A stretch of 34,860 nucleotides of DNA from an uncultured Eubacteriales bacterium. Its GTDB lineage: Bacteria; Bacillota; Clostridia; Christensenellales; Aristaeellaceae. Both the position numbers and the translations under genes were made by a program. The stretch spans positions 1 to 34,860 of the forward strand of contig CADBVG010000011.1 in the NCBI GenBank assembly GCA_902798105.1. The letters run 5' to 3'. A model generated the notes under the pieces. The model was not told the DNA's origin. It saw only the letters and a list, made by a program, of their open reading frames with translations, and made no database searches. Positions 14,683-23,048 of this stretch are shown piece after piece; the first letter of the stretch is position 1; the number at the start of each line of letters is the position of its first letter.

Positions 14683-15571
14683 CAATGCGCCTTTCTGTCC
14701 GCGCGGGACGGCTCCGGGCCATATGAACCGCGCCTTCCTGACCGTGGACCTGGAGGAGTGGTACCACTTGGACTACCTGAAGGGCTACGACTGCCGGGGA
14801 ACCGGCGTGCGCGTGCTGCCCCAGATCTTCGATTTCCTGGATATGCTGGACGACGAAGGCGTGAAGGTCACCTTCTTCTGTGTGGGTGAAATTGCCGACG
14901 AGAACGCCGGCATCCTGCGGGAGATCCTGCGCCGGGGCCACGCCCTGGGCTGCCACGGGCTGGACCACGAGCTGCTGACCAACAAGAGCCTTGAACAGTT
15001 CGTGGACGAGACCCGCCGCGCGCGGGAGATGATCGAAGCCGCCGCCGGACAGAAGATTACCGGCTACAGGGCCAGCTGCTTCACCATGGAGCGGGACAAG
15101 CTGGATGCCCTGCGCGCACTGGGCTTCACCTACGACAGCAGCAAAATCCGTTTCGCCCAGCACCCGCTGTATCGCAACCTGGACCTGTCGGGCTTCACAC
15201 AGGCCGAGGATCTGGTGTATATACAGGACGGCTTTTCCGAATACGAGATACCCACGCTGGAAATCATGGGCTATTCTATCCCTGTCTCCGGCGGCGGTTA
15301 CCTGCGGCTGTTCCCGTTCTGGCTGCTGCGGATACTGCTGGGCATGTACGCCCGCAAACATGAAAACTTCACGCTCTACGTGCACCCCTTCGAGCTGACG
15401 GACCTGCCGCTGCCCCTGCCGAAGGGACTGGGAAAGGCCACGCGCTTTCGCTGCCTGGTGGGCCGACGGGGCAACCTGAAGAAGCTGCGCAGGGTGATCC
15501 GCTGGCTGAAGAAGCGGGGCGCCCGGTTCATCACCCTGGAGACGGACCGAAAGGAGCGTGGGCTGTCATGA
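14663..15571 (+). CDS. Polysaccharide deacetylase family protein (DUF3473-type)
   Basis: The 302-residue protein has a NodB-like fold expected to remove N-acetyl groups from sugars of a surface polysaccharide. Motif 1 is TVDLEEWYH (metal-binding acid near residue 30), motif 2 is CHGLDHELLT with the HxxxH pair near 97-101, and YRASCF is motif 3. The late YVHPFEL (about residue 237) is the DUF3473 signature found in exopolysaccharide cluster deacetylases. There is no signal peptide, so it probably acts on a lipid-linked precursor inside the cell. ATG 14663 lies inside the end of the sugar transferase gene; a later ATG (MNRAFLTVD) is an alternative start. Its last 4 nt overlap the next gene (ATGA). 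Confidence 0.9.
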   Translation: MQTQSNNNAPFCPRGTAPGHMNRAFLTVDLEEWYHLDYLKGYDCRGTGVRVLPQIFDFLDMLDDEGVKVTFFCVGEIADENAGILREILRRGHALGCHGLDHELLTNKSLEQFVDETRRAREMIEAAAGQKITGYRASCFTMERDKLDALRALGFTYDSSKIRFAQHPLYRNLDLSGFTQAEDLVYIQDGFSEYEIPTLEIMGYSIPVSGGGYLRLFPFWLLRILLGMYARKHENFTLYVHPFELTDLPLPLPKGLGKATRFRCLVGRRGNLKKLRRVIRWLKKRGARFITLETDRKERGLS

Positions 15572-17643
15572 CGCATACCGTACTGCTCACCGGCGCGTCC
15601 GGCATGCTGGGCAGCCGCGCGGCCCTGGCGCTTTGCCAACGGGGTCACAGGGTCGTGGGTGTGGACATCGCCGACAGTAAGGTGATCCATGAGAACTACA
15701 CCCATGCCCCCTGCGACCTGACCCGCCCCGACGATGTGGCCGCGCTGTTCGCAGCCCATCCCGCGGACCGGGTGGTCCACCTGGCGGCGCTGGCCCATGT
15801 CACCAATGAGACGGACCTGAGCTGGAATCGCTACTTCATGCTGAACGTGCTGGTCAGCCAGCACGTATTCGAACAGGCGGCAAGCGCCGGCATCCCCGTG
15901 TTCTTTGCCAGCACGGTGGACGTGTACGGCATGCAGCGGCAAACCATCACCGAGGCCACGCCGCCCGCGCCGGTGGGGGGCTACGCACGGTCGAAGTACG
16001 AAGCAGAGCAGCGGCTTTTGAAGCTGATGGGGGATACCCCGGCGTTCATTGCCCGCTTCGCCCCGGTGTATACCGCCGAGGACATGCACGACGTACAAAA
16101 GCGCTACTACCTGAAATACCCGTCGGTGGCCTTTACCGTGGGTGGGGGCACCGACTACGCCTTTTTGAACCTGGACCGGGTGGTGGAGGTCATATGCGCC
16201 TGGGCAGACCGGGCGGTCGCGCCTTCGGGCCTTGTGAACTTCTGCGACGACGCGCCCTTCAATTCCGCCGACATGGTGGCCAAGGAGAAGCAAAACGGCA
16301 GGGCGAAGCGAACCCTCCGCCTGCCGGGGTTAGTGGGAAAAGTGGGCCTTGGCGTTTCCCGAGTCTGCCCGCCGATGCTGCGCCTGAACGTAAACAAGGT
16401 GCTCAATCCCTACCGCTTCGATACCGCCGAAATGAAGCGCTTCTTCCTGGGCGGTGACGGCGCGGCCCGTTACAATGAAAAGCCCGACCTGCGGGGCGTA
16501 CGGGTGCTGTTGCTGGAAGGCTTTGCCCGCCAGAATATGGCGCTGATGCCCGCGCTGAAGGCGCTGGGCTGCCACCTGACCACCTACAACAGCAGCAGGC
16601 TGGACGTGGGCTATGCCTCCCGCTGGCCGGACGTGAAGCTGATCCGGCACTGGGACCGGGAGGACCCGGACAGCTCCTTCACGGCATTGATGGAAGTGCT
16701 GCGGGAGGGCCGCTACGACATCGTCATCCCAATGACCGACTTCTCCGCTACGCTGCTCTGCGCGCACATCGACGAGGTGCGGCCCCTGGCCTGGCCCGCG
16801 GTGAACGAGCCCGAGGCCTTCTGGCAGGCGGCGGACAAGCAACGGACCATGCAGGCCTGCGAAAGGGCCGGGGTGCCCTGCCCGAGGACGCTGTACGACA
16901 TGCGAAGCGCCGACGACGTACTGGCCGCGGGGCTGCCGTTCCCGTTCATCATCAAGCCACGGGTGGGCTACGGCTCCATCGGCTTCCACGTCATCCGGGA
17001 CGAGGCCCAGCTTCGGGAAGTATTTCCAAAGGCGCTGGAGCGCTTCGGCGGCATGGTGGTGCAGGAGTACATTCCCCAGACCGGTACCCAGTACAAGTGC
17101 GAGGTGTTCCTGGACGAAGGCGGCAATCCGAAGAGCGCCGTGGTGTTCGACAAGACCCGCTGGTATCCGGTGGACGGCGGCAGCACCTGTTGCAGCTGTA
17201 GCGTGCACCGGCCGGACATCGCGGAAAATTCCATCAAATTGCTGAAGACCATCGGTTGGCGGGGCTATGGCGACGTGGACCTGATCGAGGATCCCCGGGA
17301 CGGCGTGGCCAAGGTGATGGAGATCAACCCCCGCATCACCGCCAGCGTGAAGGTGTGCTTCGCCGCGGGGGTGGACTTCGCCCGCCAGATCGTGGAGCTG
17401 GGCATGGGCTATCCCGTGACCGAGTACCCCGACTATCAGGACGGCGTGCGCCTGCGCTACATGCACACCGACGTACTTTGGTTTATGCAATCCCCGAACC
17501 GCTTTAATACAAAGCCCGGCTGGTTCGACTTCCGGCATACCACCGACCAGATCTTCAACCCCAGGGATCCGCTGCCGTGGTTCACGTATACGATCCAGGG
17601 GCTGAGGAAGCGGAAGACGGAGATGGCGAAAAGGAAAAGGTAG
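15568..17643 (+). CDS. Fusion of NAD-dependent sugar epimerase and ATP-grasp ligase
   Basis: Two enzymes are joined in 691 residues. Residues 1 to about 300 are a short-chain epimerase/dehydratase: GASGMLG nucleotide loop, FFASTVDVYG with the catalytic Ser/Thr, and Y-x3-K in GGYARSKYEAEQ. From about residue 310 a second start-like region (VRVLLLEGFARQNMALMPAL) begins an ATP-grasp enzyme like CarB/PylC ligases, with IIKPRVGYGSIGFHVI near 458, VVQEYIPQTGTQYKCEVF near 496, and metal-binding EINPRITASVK near 585. Such ligases join a carboxylate to an amine or similar group through an acyl phosphate. Placed between a deacetylase and a glycosyltransferase, it may make a sugar and then attach an amino acid to it. 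That is inference. It is translationally coupled (ATGA) to the gene before it. Confidence 0.85.
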   Translation: MTHTVLLTGASGMLGSRAALALCQRGHRVVGVDIADSKVIHENYTHAPCDLTRPDDVAALFAAHPADRVVHLAALAHVTNETDLSWNRYFMLNVLVSQHVFEQAASAGIPVFFASTVDVYGMQRQTITEATPPAPVGGYARSKYEAEQRLLKLMGDTPAFIARFAPVYTAEDMHDVQKRYYLKYPSVAFTVGGGTDYAFLNLDRVVEVICAWADRAVAPSGLVNFCDDAPFNSADMVAKEKQNGRAKRTLRLPGLVGKVGLGVSRVCPPMLRLNVNKVLNPYRFDTAEMKRFFLGGDGAARYNEKPDLRGVRVLLLEGFARQNMALMPALKALGCHLTTYNSSRLDVGYASRWPDVKLIRHWDREDPDSSFTALMEVLREGRYDIVIPMTDFSATLLCAHIDEVRPLAWPAVNEPEAFWQAADKQRTMQACERAGVPCPRTLYDMRSADDVLAAGLPFPFIIKPRVGYGSIGFHVIRDEAQLREVFPKALERFGGMVVQEYIPQTGTQYKCEVFLDEGGNPKSAVVFDKTRWYPVDGGSTCCSCSVHRPDIAENSIKLLKTIGWRGYGDVDLIEDPRDGVAKVMEINPRITASVKVCFAAGVDFARQIVELGMGYPVTEYPDYQDGVRLRYMHTDVLWFMQSPNRFNTKPGWFDFRHTTDQIFNPRDPLPWFTYTIQGLRKRKTEMAKRKR

Positions 17644-17723
17644 ATTCTGAATTGTCGGGGAGACGCCCGTTTGAAGGGGAACCCGTCCCCCTTCAAACGG
17701 GCGATAGTCCGATAAATCAGAAC
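17643..17723. repeat. Nested inverted repeats after the fusion gene (family T, copy 2)
   Basis: Outer arms GATTCTGAATTGTCGG (17643-17658) and CCGATAAATCAGAAC (17709-17723) enclose a perfect 16-bp stem: CGCCCGTTTGAAGGGG (17664-17679) with CCCCTTCAAACGGGCG (17688-17703). The element begins on the last base of the fusion gene's stop codon and ends 16 nt before the glycosyltransferase start, so it sits inside the operon and may reduce expression of the downstream gene. Confidence 0.8.
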
Positions 17724-17739
17724 ATGGAAAGGAGCCCCC

Positions 17740-18591
17740 ATGGCCGACATCACCGCGATCATATTGACCCGCAATGAAGAGAAGAACATCGAGCGCTGCC
17801 TGCAATCGGTGCGGGGGTTGTGCCGCCGAATGGTCGTGGTGGACAGCGGCAGTACCGACCGGACCCTGGAGCTGGCGAAGGCCAACGGCGCGGAGGTGTA
17901 CTTTCACACGTTCGAATACTACGCGCGCCAGTTCAACTGGGGCCTGGACAACTGCGACATCGACACCAAATGGGTCATCCGCATCGATGCCGACGAACAG
18001 TTCCCTCCGGCGCTGTGCGCGGAGATCGAGCGTGAAATGGCGGCCCACGACGCCGACGACGTGAACGGCATGACCCTGGAGGCTACCTATTTCTTCATGG
18101 GACGGGCGCTGACCCACGGCAGCAAGAAGCGCAAGCTGATGGTGTTCAAGAACGGCATCGGCCGCATCGAGGACCGCCGCCGGGACGCCCATACGATCCT
18201 GTCCAGGGGCGAGAGCATCTCCCTGAAGGAGAACTTCCTGCACTACGACTTCAAGGACCTGGACAACTTCATCGGACGCTATAACTGGTACGCCACCCGA
18301 GAGGCCATGGATTACATGGACTGGAAAAACGGCCATGTGGATGCCAGCGTGGACGACCCGGAGATCGAGAAGAAGCGCAAAAAGAAATACGGCGTGTACT
18401 ACAAATTCCCGAAGTTCCTGCGGGCGTTCCTGTGGTTCAACGTGAACTACTTTCTCCGGGGCGGGTTTTTGGACGGCAAGGAGGGCTTCATCTACCACGT
18501 GCTGTCCTCGTTCTGGTACCGCTTTGTGGTGGACGCGAAGATCTACGAGTACGAGCACGGCAAGGAATTTGAGGAATTGAAGGCGTATTAA
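17740..18591 (+). CDS. Family 2 glycosyltransferase (WaaE/KdtX-like)
   Basis: The 283-residue cytoplasmic enzyme transfers a sugar from a nucleotide donor to the growing lipid-linked glycan. The GT-A fold shows ITAIILTRNEEKNIERCL at the start, VVDSGSTDRT near residue 35 (donor binding), and the metal-binding RIDADEQF near residue 80. The FFMGRALTHGSKKRKLMVFK and FLHYDFKDLDNFIGRYNWYA segments resemble lipopolysaccharide-core beta-1,4-glucosyltransferases. The C-terminal third is basic and hydrophobic (YKFPKFLRAFLWFNVNYFLR), suggesting membrane association. AAGGAG precedes ATG 17740. It closes the cluster; a 7-bp hairpin (18579-18585/18594-18600) spans its stop codon. Confidence 0.9.
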   Translation: MADITAIILTRNEEKNIERCLQSVRGLCRRMVVVDSGSTDRTLELAKANGAEVYFHTFEYYARQFNWGLDNCDIDTKWVIRIDADEQFPPALCAEIEREMAAHDADDVNGMTLEATYFFMGRALTHGSKKRKLMVFKNGIGRIEDRRRDAHTILSRGESISLKENFLHYDFKDLDNFIGRYNWYATREAMDYMDWKNGHVDASVDDPEIEKKRKKKYGVYYKFPKFLRAFLWFNVNYFLRGGFLDGKEGFIYHVLSSFWYRFVVDAKIYEYEHGKEFEELKAY

Positions 18592-18603
18592 AGCGCCTTC
18601 ACT

Positions 18604-18730
18604 CCGCTCAGGATAACAACCACACGGGCAGGTCGGTTCTGTCAGCCTGAGCGGATTCAAAAGATGACGAACGCTCGAGCGCGCCGATTCTGTCATCCTG
18701 AGCGGAGCGAAGCGGAGTCGAAGGACCTTG
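18604..18730. repeat. Cluster of GTCATCCTGAGCGG repeats (family S, locus 1)
   Basis: Three related copies fill most of the gap before addA: an inverted CCGCTCAGGATA at 18604-18615, GTCAGCCTGAGCGG at 18641-18654, and a full copy GTCATCCTGAGCGGAGCGAA that runs from 18692 to GTCGAAGGACCTT at 18729. The same sequence recurs at 28566-28652. No reading frame is present. Confidence 0.8.
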
Positions 18731-18764
18731 TCCCGTATCGAAAGGCCAAATCGGAGGTGATCGC

Positions 18765-21700
18765 ATGCCCAACTGGACCGATGAACAACTGCGGGCCATC
18801 GAGGCGCGGGGCGGCAACATACTCCTCAGCGCGGCGGCGGGCTCCGGCAAGACCACCGTGCTGGTGGAGCGGGTGCTGCGGCTGATCGCGGACGACGGGG
18901 CCGACGTAAGCCGTATGCTTGTGGTCACGTTCACCCGCGCCGCCGCGTCGGACATGCGCGCCAAGCTGTCGCGGCAGCTGAACGAGCGGGCCGCGGCGGG
19001 GGATGAGCGCTGCAGGGAGCAGCTGTTGAAGCTGGACCAGGCGAACATTTCCACACTCCATGCCTTCTGTTCCGACTTCCTTCGCACGAATTTTGAATCC
19101 GCCGGGGTGGACCCGGCGTTTCGCGTATTGGATGACGCCATGGATGCCCGCCTGCGGGACGAGGCCCTGGACGCCGCCCTGGAGGAAACCTACGCCGCAG
19201 GCGGCGAGGCGCTGCTGGCACTGGACTACGGCAGGGGGCCAAAGGGCGTGCGGGCTGCGGTGGAGCTGCTGTTTCGGCGGATGGAGGACCGGCCGGACCC
19301 GGAGGCCTGGTTGAGGGATGCCGCCCGTTGCGACGCCGCCGCGCTTTCGATGTGGCAGGACGAGCTGAAGCGGGATGCCCGCCGCGCCATTCACACGGCG
19401 CTGGTCCATCTTCGCCACGCCATGGCGCTGCCGGGGTGCCCGCTGAACTACCAGGCGGCCATGCAAACGGATATACAGGCGCTCACCAACATGCTGGCCC
19501 TGGAGGACTACGACGGGCTTTACCGGGCGCTTTCCGAATACAAGAGCGCCTCCGCGGCCCGGGGCAAACGGGACCCGGACGCCGATCCGGACGCCGCCGA
19601 GGCGGTGAAGCGCCTGCGGGAGTCGGTCAAGAAGGTCCTGGCCGACATCCGGCTGCGGGACCTGCCCCTGTTGCAGGCCAGGAAAGACGCCATCGCGCTG
19701 AGCGGCGAGATAAAAACGCTGGCCGGGATAGCCCTGCGGACTTCTGAGCTGTATGAAGCTGCCAAGGCCGAACGTTCCGGCCTGACCTATGCCGACCTGG
19801 AGCATCGGACTCTTCGGGCGCTTAATAATCCCGCGGTGGCGCGCAGCATGCGGGAGCGCTTCGATTATGTGTTTGTGGACGAGTACCAGGACACCTCCGA
19901 CATCCAGGAGGCATTGATCGGCGCGCTATGCCGGGGAGACAACCGGTTCATGGTGGGGGACGTGAAGCAGTCCATCTACCGCTTCCGGCTGGCCGAGCCG
20001 CGGCTGTTTTTGGAAAAGTACGCGGCCTATGGCCGGGGCGAGGGCGGTACGCTGCTCCCGCTGACCCGCAATTTCAGGTCACGGAAGGGCATACTGGACT
20101 TTGTGAACCTGGTGTTTGAGCGGGTGATGACCGGCGGTGACGCCGAAATCACCTACGACGCCCTGGCCCGGTTAAACCCGGGCCTGCCGGACGCGGGGGC
20201 GGGCGAGGAGCATGACGTGGAGCTGCTGCTGGTGGACGCCGACGCCGAGCCGGAGGACGTGGACGACAACGCAGCCTCCGAGGCGGGCATCGCCCGGCTC
20301 CAGGCCCTGGAGCGGGAGGGCATCGTGATCGCCAAGACCATCCGGGAAATGATGGCCGCGGACCCGACCCTGCGCTACCGGGACTTTGCCATACTGACCC
20401 GAAGCAAGGCCGCGGCCTTCTCGGCCATGATGCCGGTCATGCTGGCCCACGGCATACCCGCTTTCGCCGACGGACAGTCGGGCTACTATGAATCGTTGGA
20501 AATCCGCTGGCTGATGTCGATGCTGCGGCTGATCGAGAATGCCCGGCGGGATGTGGAGCTGATCGCAATGCTGCGTTCGCCGGTGGTAGGGCTCACCGCC
20601 GACGAGCTGGCCCGCATACGCATCGCCTACCGGACGGCGCCCTATGTGGACGCCGCGACCGCCTATGCCGATGAGGCGGAGGACGACACCGCCGGGAAGC
20701 TGCGCGCGTTCTTTGCGCAAATGGACGGCTGGCGGCTGAAGGCGGGTAGCCTGAGCCTGGGCGAATTTGTCCGCCTGGTGCTGGACGAGAGCGGGTTCTA
20801 CACCTATGCCGGGGCCCTTCCCGGCGGGGCGCAGAGACAGGCGAACCTGGACCAGTTTGTCGTCAGCGCCTGCGGCTTTGACGGCGAATACTCCGGTTCG
20901 CTGACCCGGTTCCTGTTCTACACCGAGCACATGCGCAAGCGCAGCGATGGCGACGCGGCCCACCTGCTGGGGGAGAACGACAATGTTGTGCGCATGATGT
21001 CGGTCCACAAGAGCAAGGGACTGGAGTTCAGGGTGGTGTTCGGGGCGCAGCTGGCGAAGAAGTACCGCAACGAGCGCAGCGACGCGCCGCTGCTGACCCA
21101 CCGGGATCTGGGCGTGGGCATGAATTACTATGACCCTGAGCTGCGTACCCGGCGGCTGACGCTGCCCCAGGCGGCTATAATGGCACGTCAGTGCCGGGAG
21201 GACGCCGCCGAGGAGATGCGTATACTCTATGTGCTGTTGACCCGCGCCCAGCAAAGGCTGGTGCTGGTGGGCACGGTGAAGGACGCCGACAAGGCGATGA
21301 AGCGCTGGCAGGCGCTGTCCGCCGCGCCGGTGGCCGCGACCAGCCACCTGGACCTGGTCATGGCCGCCCGCTGCGCCGCCGAGGCCGATGGCCTGCCGCT
21401 GTATTCAAGCCTGCGGATGATTCCGGCGGCATCCATCCGTATTGAGGCGGAGGGGACGGTAAACGACGCCAGGGCGCTGTTCAACCGGGTGATGGCGCAT
21501 CCCGGTGAATACGCCAATCCCGAACTGGACATCCAGCTGGCCTGGCAGTATCCGGATCCACTGGCCGCGGGCCAGCCGCTGAAGCTGACGGCCTCGGGCC
21601 TGCTGCGGGAGATCGAGGGACCCGGCCAGCTCCCCGCGCTGGTGGAGCGCCCGGCCTTCCTGTCCGGCGACGCCAGGCGCATGACCGGCGCGGAGCGGGG

Positions 21701-22223
21701 CACGGCGTATCACCGCTGTATGCAGCTTCTGCGGCTGGACGCGCTGGAGGGCTTGTCCGGCGGGGCGCTCACCGACGCCGTGGCGCGGCAGCTGGACGAC
21801 TGCGCCAATCGACGGCTGCTCACCGACGGCCAGCGCGAGGTGGTGGAGCCCTGGCGGCTGTCCCGGTTCCTGGAGGGCGACGTGGGCCTGCGGCTGCGCT
21901 CGGCAAGTGAAGTGCGCCGGGAGTGGCCCTTCAACGTGATGCTGCCCATAGATGAAGCCCTGACTGCCGAAGAGGCCAGCCGCTTTGGCCGCGGCGAGCT
22001 GCTGGTGCAGGGCACCATCGACTGCTGCTTCATCGAGGGCGGGGAATGGGTGCTGCTGGATTACAAGACCGATCGCACCGACGACATGGACGCCCTGCGC
22101 GCTCACTACGACAAGCAGCTGAAGGTGTACGCTCTCGCCCTGGAGCGCATCACCGGCATGAAGGTGAAGCAAAGGACGCTGTGCCTGCTGGAGAGCGGGG
22201 GAACGCTGGAGCTGGGTTCATAA
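18765..22223 (+). CDS. addA: AddA subunit of the AddAB helicase-nuclease
   Basis: The 1152-residue protein is the helicase/nuclease subunit that, with AddB, processes double-strand breaks for RecA. It has the UvrD-type motifs: Walker A AAAGSGKTT (about 23-31), Walker B DEYQDTSD (about 371), GDVKQSIYRFR (about 399), NFRS (about 433) and SVHKSKGLEF (about 746). The C-terminal RecB-type nuclease domain shows GTIDCCFIEGGEWVLLDYKT near 1083-1102, with the catalytic Asp, Asp and Lys. The length is near normal. ATG 18765 is preceded by GGAGG. Upstream lies the glycan cluster rather than addB, which usually precedes addA, so the partner must be elsewhere. Confidence 0.95.
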   Translation: MPNWTDEQLRAIEARGGNILLSAAAGSGKTTVLVERVLRLIADDGADVSRMLVVTFTRAAASDMRAKLSRQLNERAAAGDERCREQLLKLDQANISTLHAFCSDFLRTNFESAGVDPAFRVLDDAMDARLRDEALDAALEETYAAGGEALLALDYGRGPKGVRAAVELLFRRMEDRPDPEAWLRDAARCDAAALSMWQDELKRDARRAIHTALVHLRHAMALPGCPLNYQAAMQTDIQALTNMLALEDYDGLYRALSEYKSASAARGKRDPDADPDAAEAVKRLRESVKKVLADIRLRDLPLLQARKDAIALSGEIKTLAGIALRTSELYEAAKAERSGLTYADLEHRTLRALNNPAVARSMRERFDYVFVDEYQDTSDIQEALIGALCRGDNRFMVGDVKQSIYRFRLAEPRLFLEKYAAYGRGEGGTLLPLTRNFRSRKGILDFVNLVFERVMTGGDAEITYDALARLNPGLPDAGAGEEHDVELLLVDADAEPEDVDDNAASEAGIARLQALEREGIVIAKTIREMMAADPTLRYRDFAILTRSKAAAFSAMMPVMLAHGIPAFADGQSGYYESLEIRWLMSMLRLIENARRDVELIAMLRSPVVGLTADELARIRIAYRTAPYVDAATAYADEAEDDTAGKLRAFFAQMDGWRLKAGSLSLGEFVRLVLDESGFYTYAGALPGGAQRQANLDQFVVSACGFDGEYSGSLTRFLFYTEHMRKRSDGDAAHLLGENDNVVRMMSVHKSKGLEFRVVFGAQLAKKYRNERSDAPLLTHRDLGVGMNYYDPELRTRRLTLPQAAIMARQCREDAAEEMRILYVLLTRAQQRLVLVGTVKDADKAMKRWQALSAAPVAATSHLDLVMAARCAAEADGLPLYSSLRMIPAASIRIEAEGTVNDARALFNRVMAHPGEYANPELDIQLAWQYPDPLAAGQPLKLTASGLLREIEGPGQLPALVERPAFLSGDARRMTGAERGTAYHRCMQLLRLDALEGLSGGALTDAVARQLDDCANRRLLTDGQREVVEPWRLSRFLEGDVGLRLRSASEVRREWPFNVMLPIDEALTAEEASRFGRGELLVQGTIDCCFIEGGEWVLLDYKTDRTDDMDALRAHYDKQLKVYALALERITGMKVKQRTLCLLESGGTLELGS

Positions 22224-22241
22224 AACGGATAACGCATAATA

Positions 22242-22313
22242 TAGCGGCGGTGTCTGCGCCGCCACAGTACCTCCGCAAAGGGGATACCGTGGCGGCACAG
22301 GCACCGCCGCTGC
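22242..22313. repeat. GTAGCGGCGG-type palindrome between converging genes (copy R4)
   Basis: Arms TAGCGGCGGTGTCTGCGCCGCCA (22242-22264) and TGGCGGCACAGGCACCGCCGCTGCA (22289-22313) form an imperfect long stem with a central spacer. It lies 19 nt from the addA stop and 20 nt from the stop of the converging phosphoribosyltransferase gene, and may end both transcripts. Confidence 0.75.
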
Positions 22314-22332
22314 AAAACTTGATTACACTGTA

Positions 22333-22896
22333 TCAGTCGATCGGGTTCCCCTCACTGTCGAACAGGGGCAGCTTCTCCAGGTAGATGATGTCCCCGCGCT
22401 TCGTGGCGTCGCCCTCGGCGAGGATGGCCATGCGCCCCACGATGTTGCCGCCGGCCTTCTCTACCAGAGTCTCCAGTGCCCGCAGGGATTCGCCGGTGGA
22501 GATTACGTCGTCCACGATTACCACGCGCTTGCCCTTCATGTATTCGGCGTCGCCGCCGTCCAGGCACAGGGTCTGCTTGTGGTCGGTGGTGATGGAGCGC
22601 ACCTCCACCGACAGCACGTCGCGCATGTACAGCTTCGGGGCCTTCCGGGCCAGCACATAGCGCTCGTTGCCGTTCAGGCGAGCCATCTCGCAGATCAGCG
22701 GAATGCCCTTGCTTTCGGCGGTGATCAGCACGTCGTGCTCAGGACACCTGGCCAACAGCTCCCGGGCGCAGGCGGTGGTCAACTCGGGGTCGCCGAAGAT
22801 CACAAACGCGCCGATTTTCAGCTTGTCCGATATGGGGCACAGGGGAAGGTCGCGATCCAGGCCGGCAATGTTCATCCTGTAAGCCTGTTTGCTCAT
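22333..22896 (-). CDS. Purine-type phosphoribosyltransferase
   Basis: The 187-residue enzyme of the type I phosphoribosyltransferase fold transfers ribose-5-phosphate from PRPP to a purine base. VVIVDDVISTGES (125-137) is the PRPP-binding motif, and AESKGIPL near 60-67 forms the second loop. The layout is closest to adenine/xanthine phosphoribosyltransferases, but KAPKLYMRDV in place of the usual APRT RKPGKLP region makes the base uncertain; a role in regulation as in PurR is less likely because no DNA-binding domain is present. GAGGTG precedes ATG 22896. It is divergent from the hydrogenase gene. Confidence 0.83.
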   Translation of the reverse strand: MSKQAYRMNIAGLDRDLPLCPISDKLKIGAFVIFGDPELTTACARELLARCPEHDVLITAESKGIPLICEMARLNGNERYVLARKAPKLYMRDVLSVEVRSITTDHKQTLCLDGGDAEYMKGKRVVIVDDVISTGESLRALETLVEKAGGNIVGRMAILAEGDATKRGDIIYLEKLPLFDSEGNPID

Positions 22897-22933
22897 ATGG
22901 AAACACCTCGTTTTTCAATATTTCACTGAGTGA

Positions 22934-22962
22934 ATTCTATCATTATTCAGGGGCTTTGTCAA
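22934..22962 (-). promoter_or_regulatory. Sigma-A promoter for the phosphoribosyltransferase gene
   Basis: On the minus strand a perfect TTGACA (22957-22962) and TAGAAT (22934-22939) are 17 bp apart. The -35 box is only 16 bp from the -35 box of the divergent hydrogenase promoter. Confidence 0.82.
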
Positions 22963-22978
22963 ATTATTAAACGCGGTA

Positions 22979-23008
22979 TTGCATATTGAATCAATTACAT
23001 GTTATAAT
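22979..23008 (+). promoter_or_regulatory. Sigma-A promoter with extended -10 for the hydrogenase gene
   Basis: TTGCAT (22979-22984) and a perfect TATAAT (23003-23008) are 18 bp apart, and TGT directly precedes the -10. The leader would be about 34 nt. Confidence 0.78.
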
Positions 23009-23048
23009 ACGCATGTATTTGAAACACATAATGCGGGGAGGAATGGAC

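Noticed and set aside
16330-18696. A 788-codon open frame on the minus strand across the fusion gene and glycosyltransferase
   Set aside because: It is antisense to two genes with full domain motifs, has no ribosome binding site and shows no protein-like motif. GC-rich codon use leaves the opposite strand free of stops.
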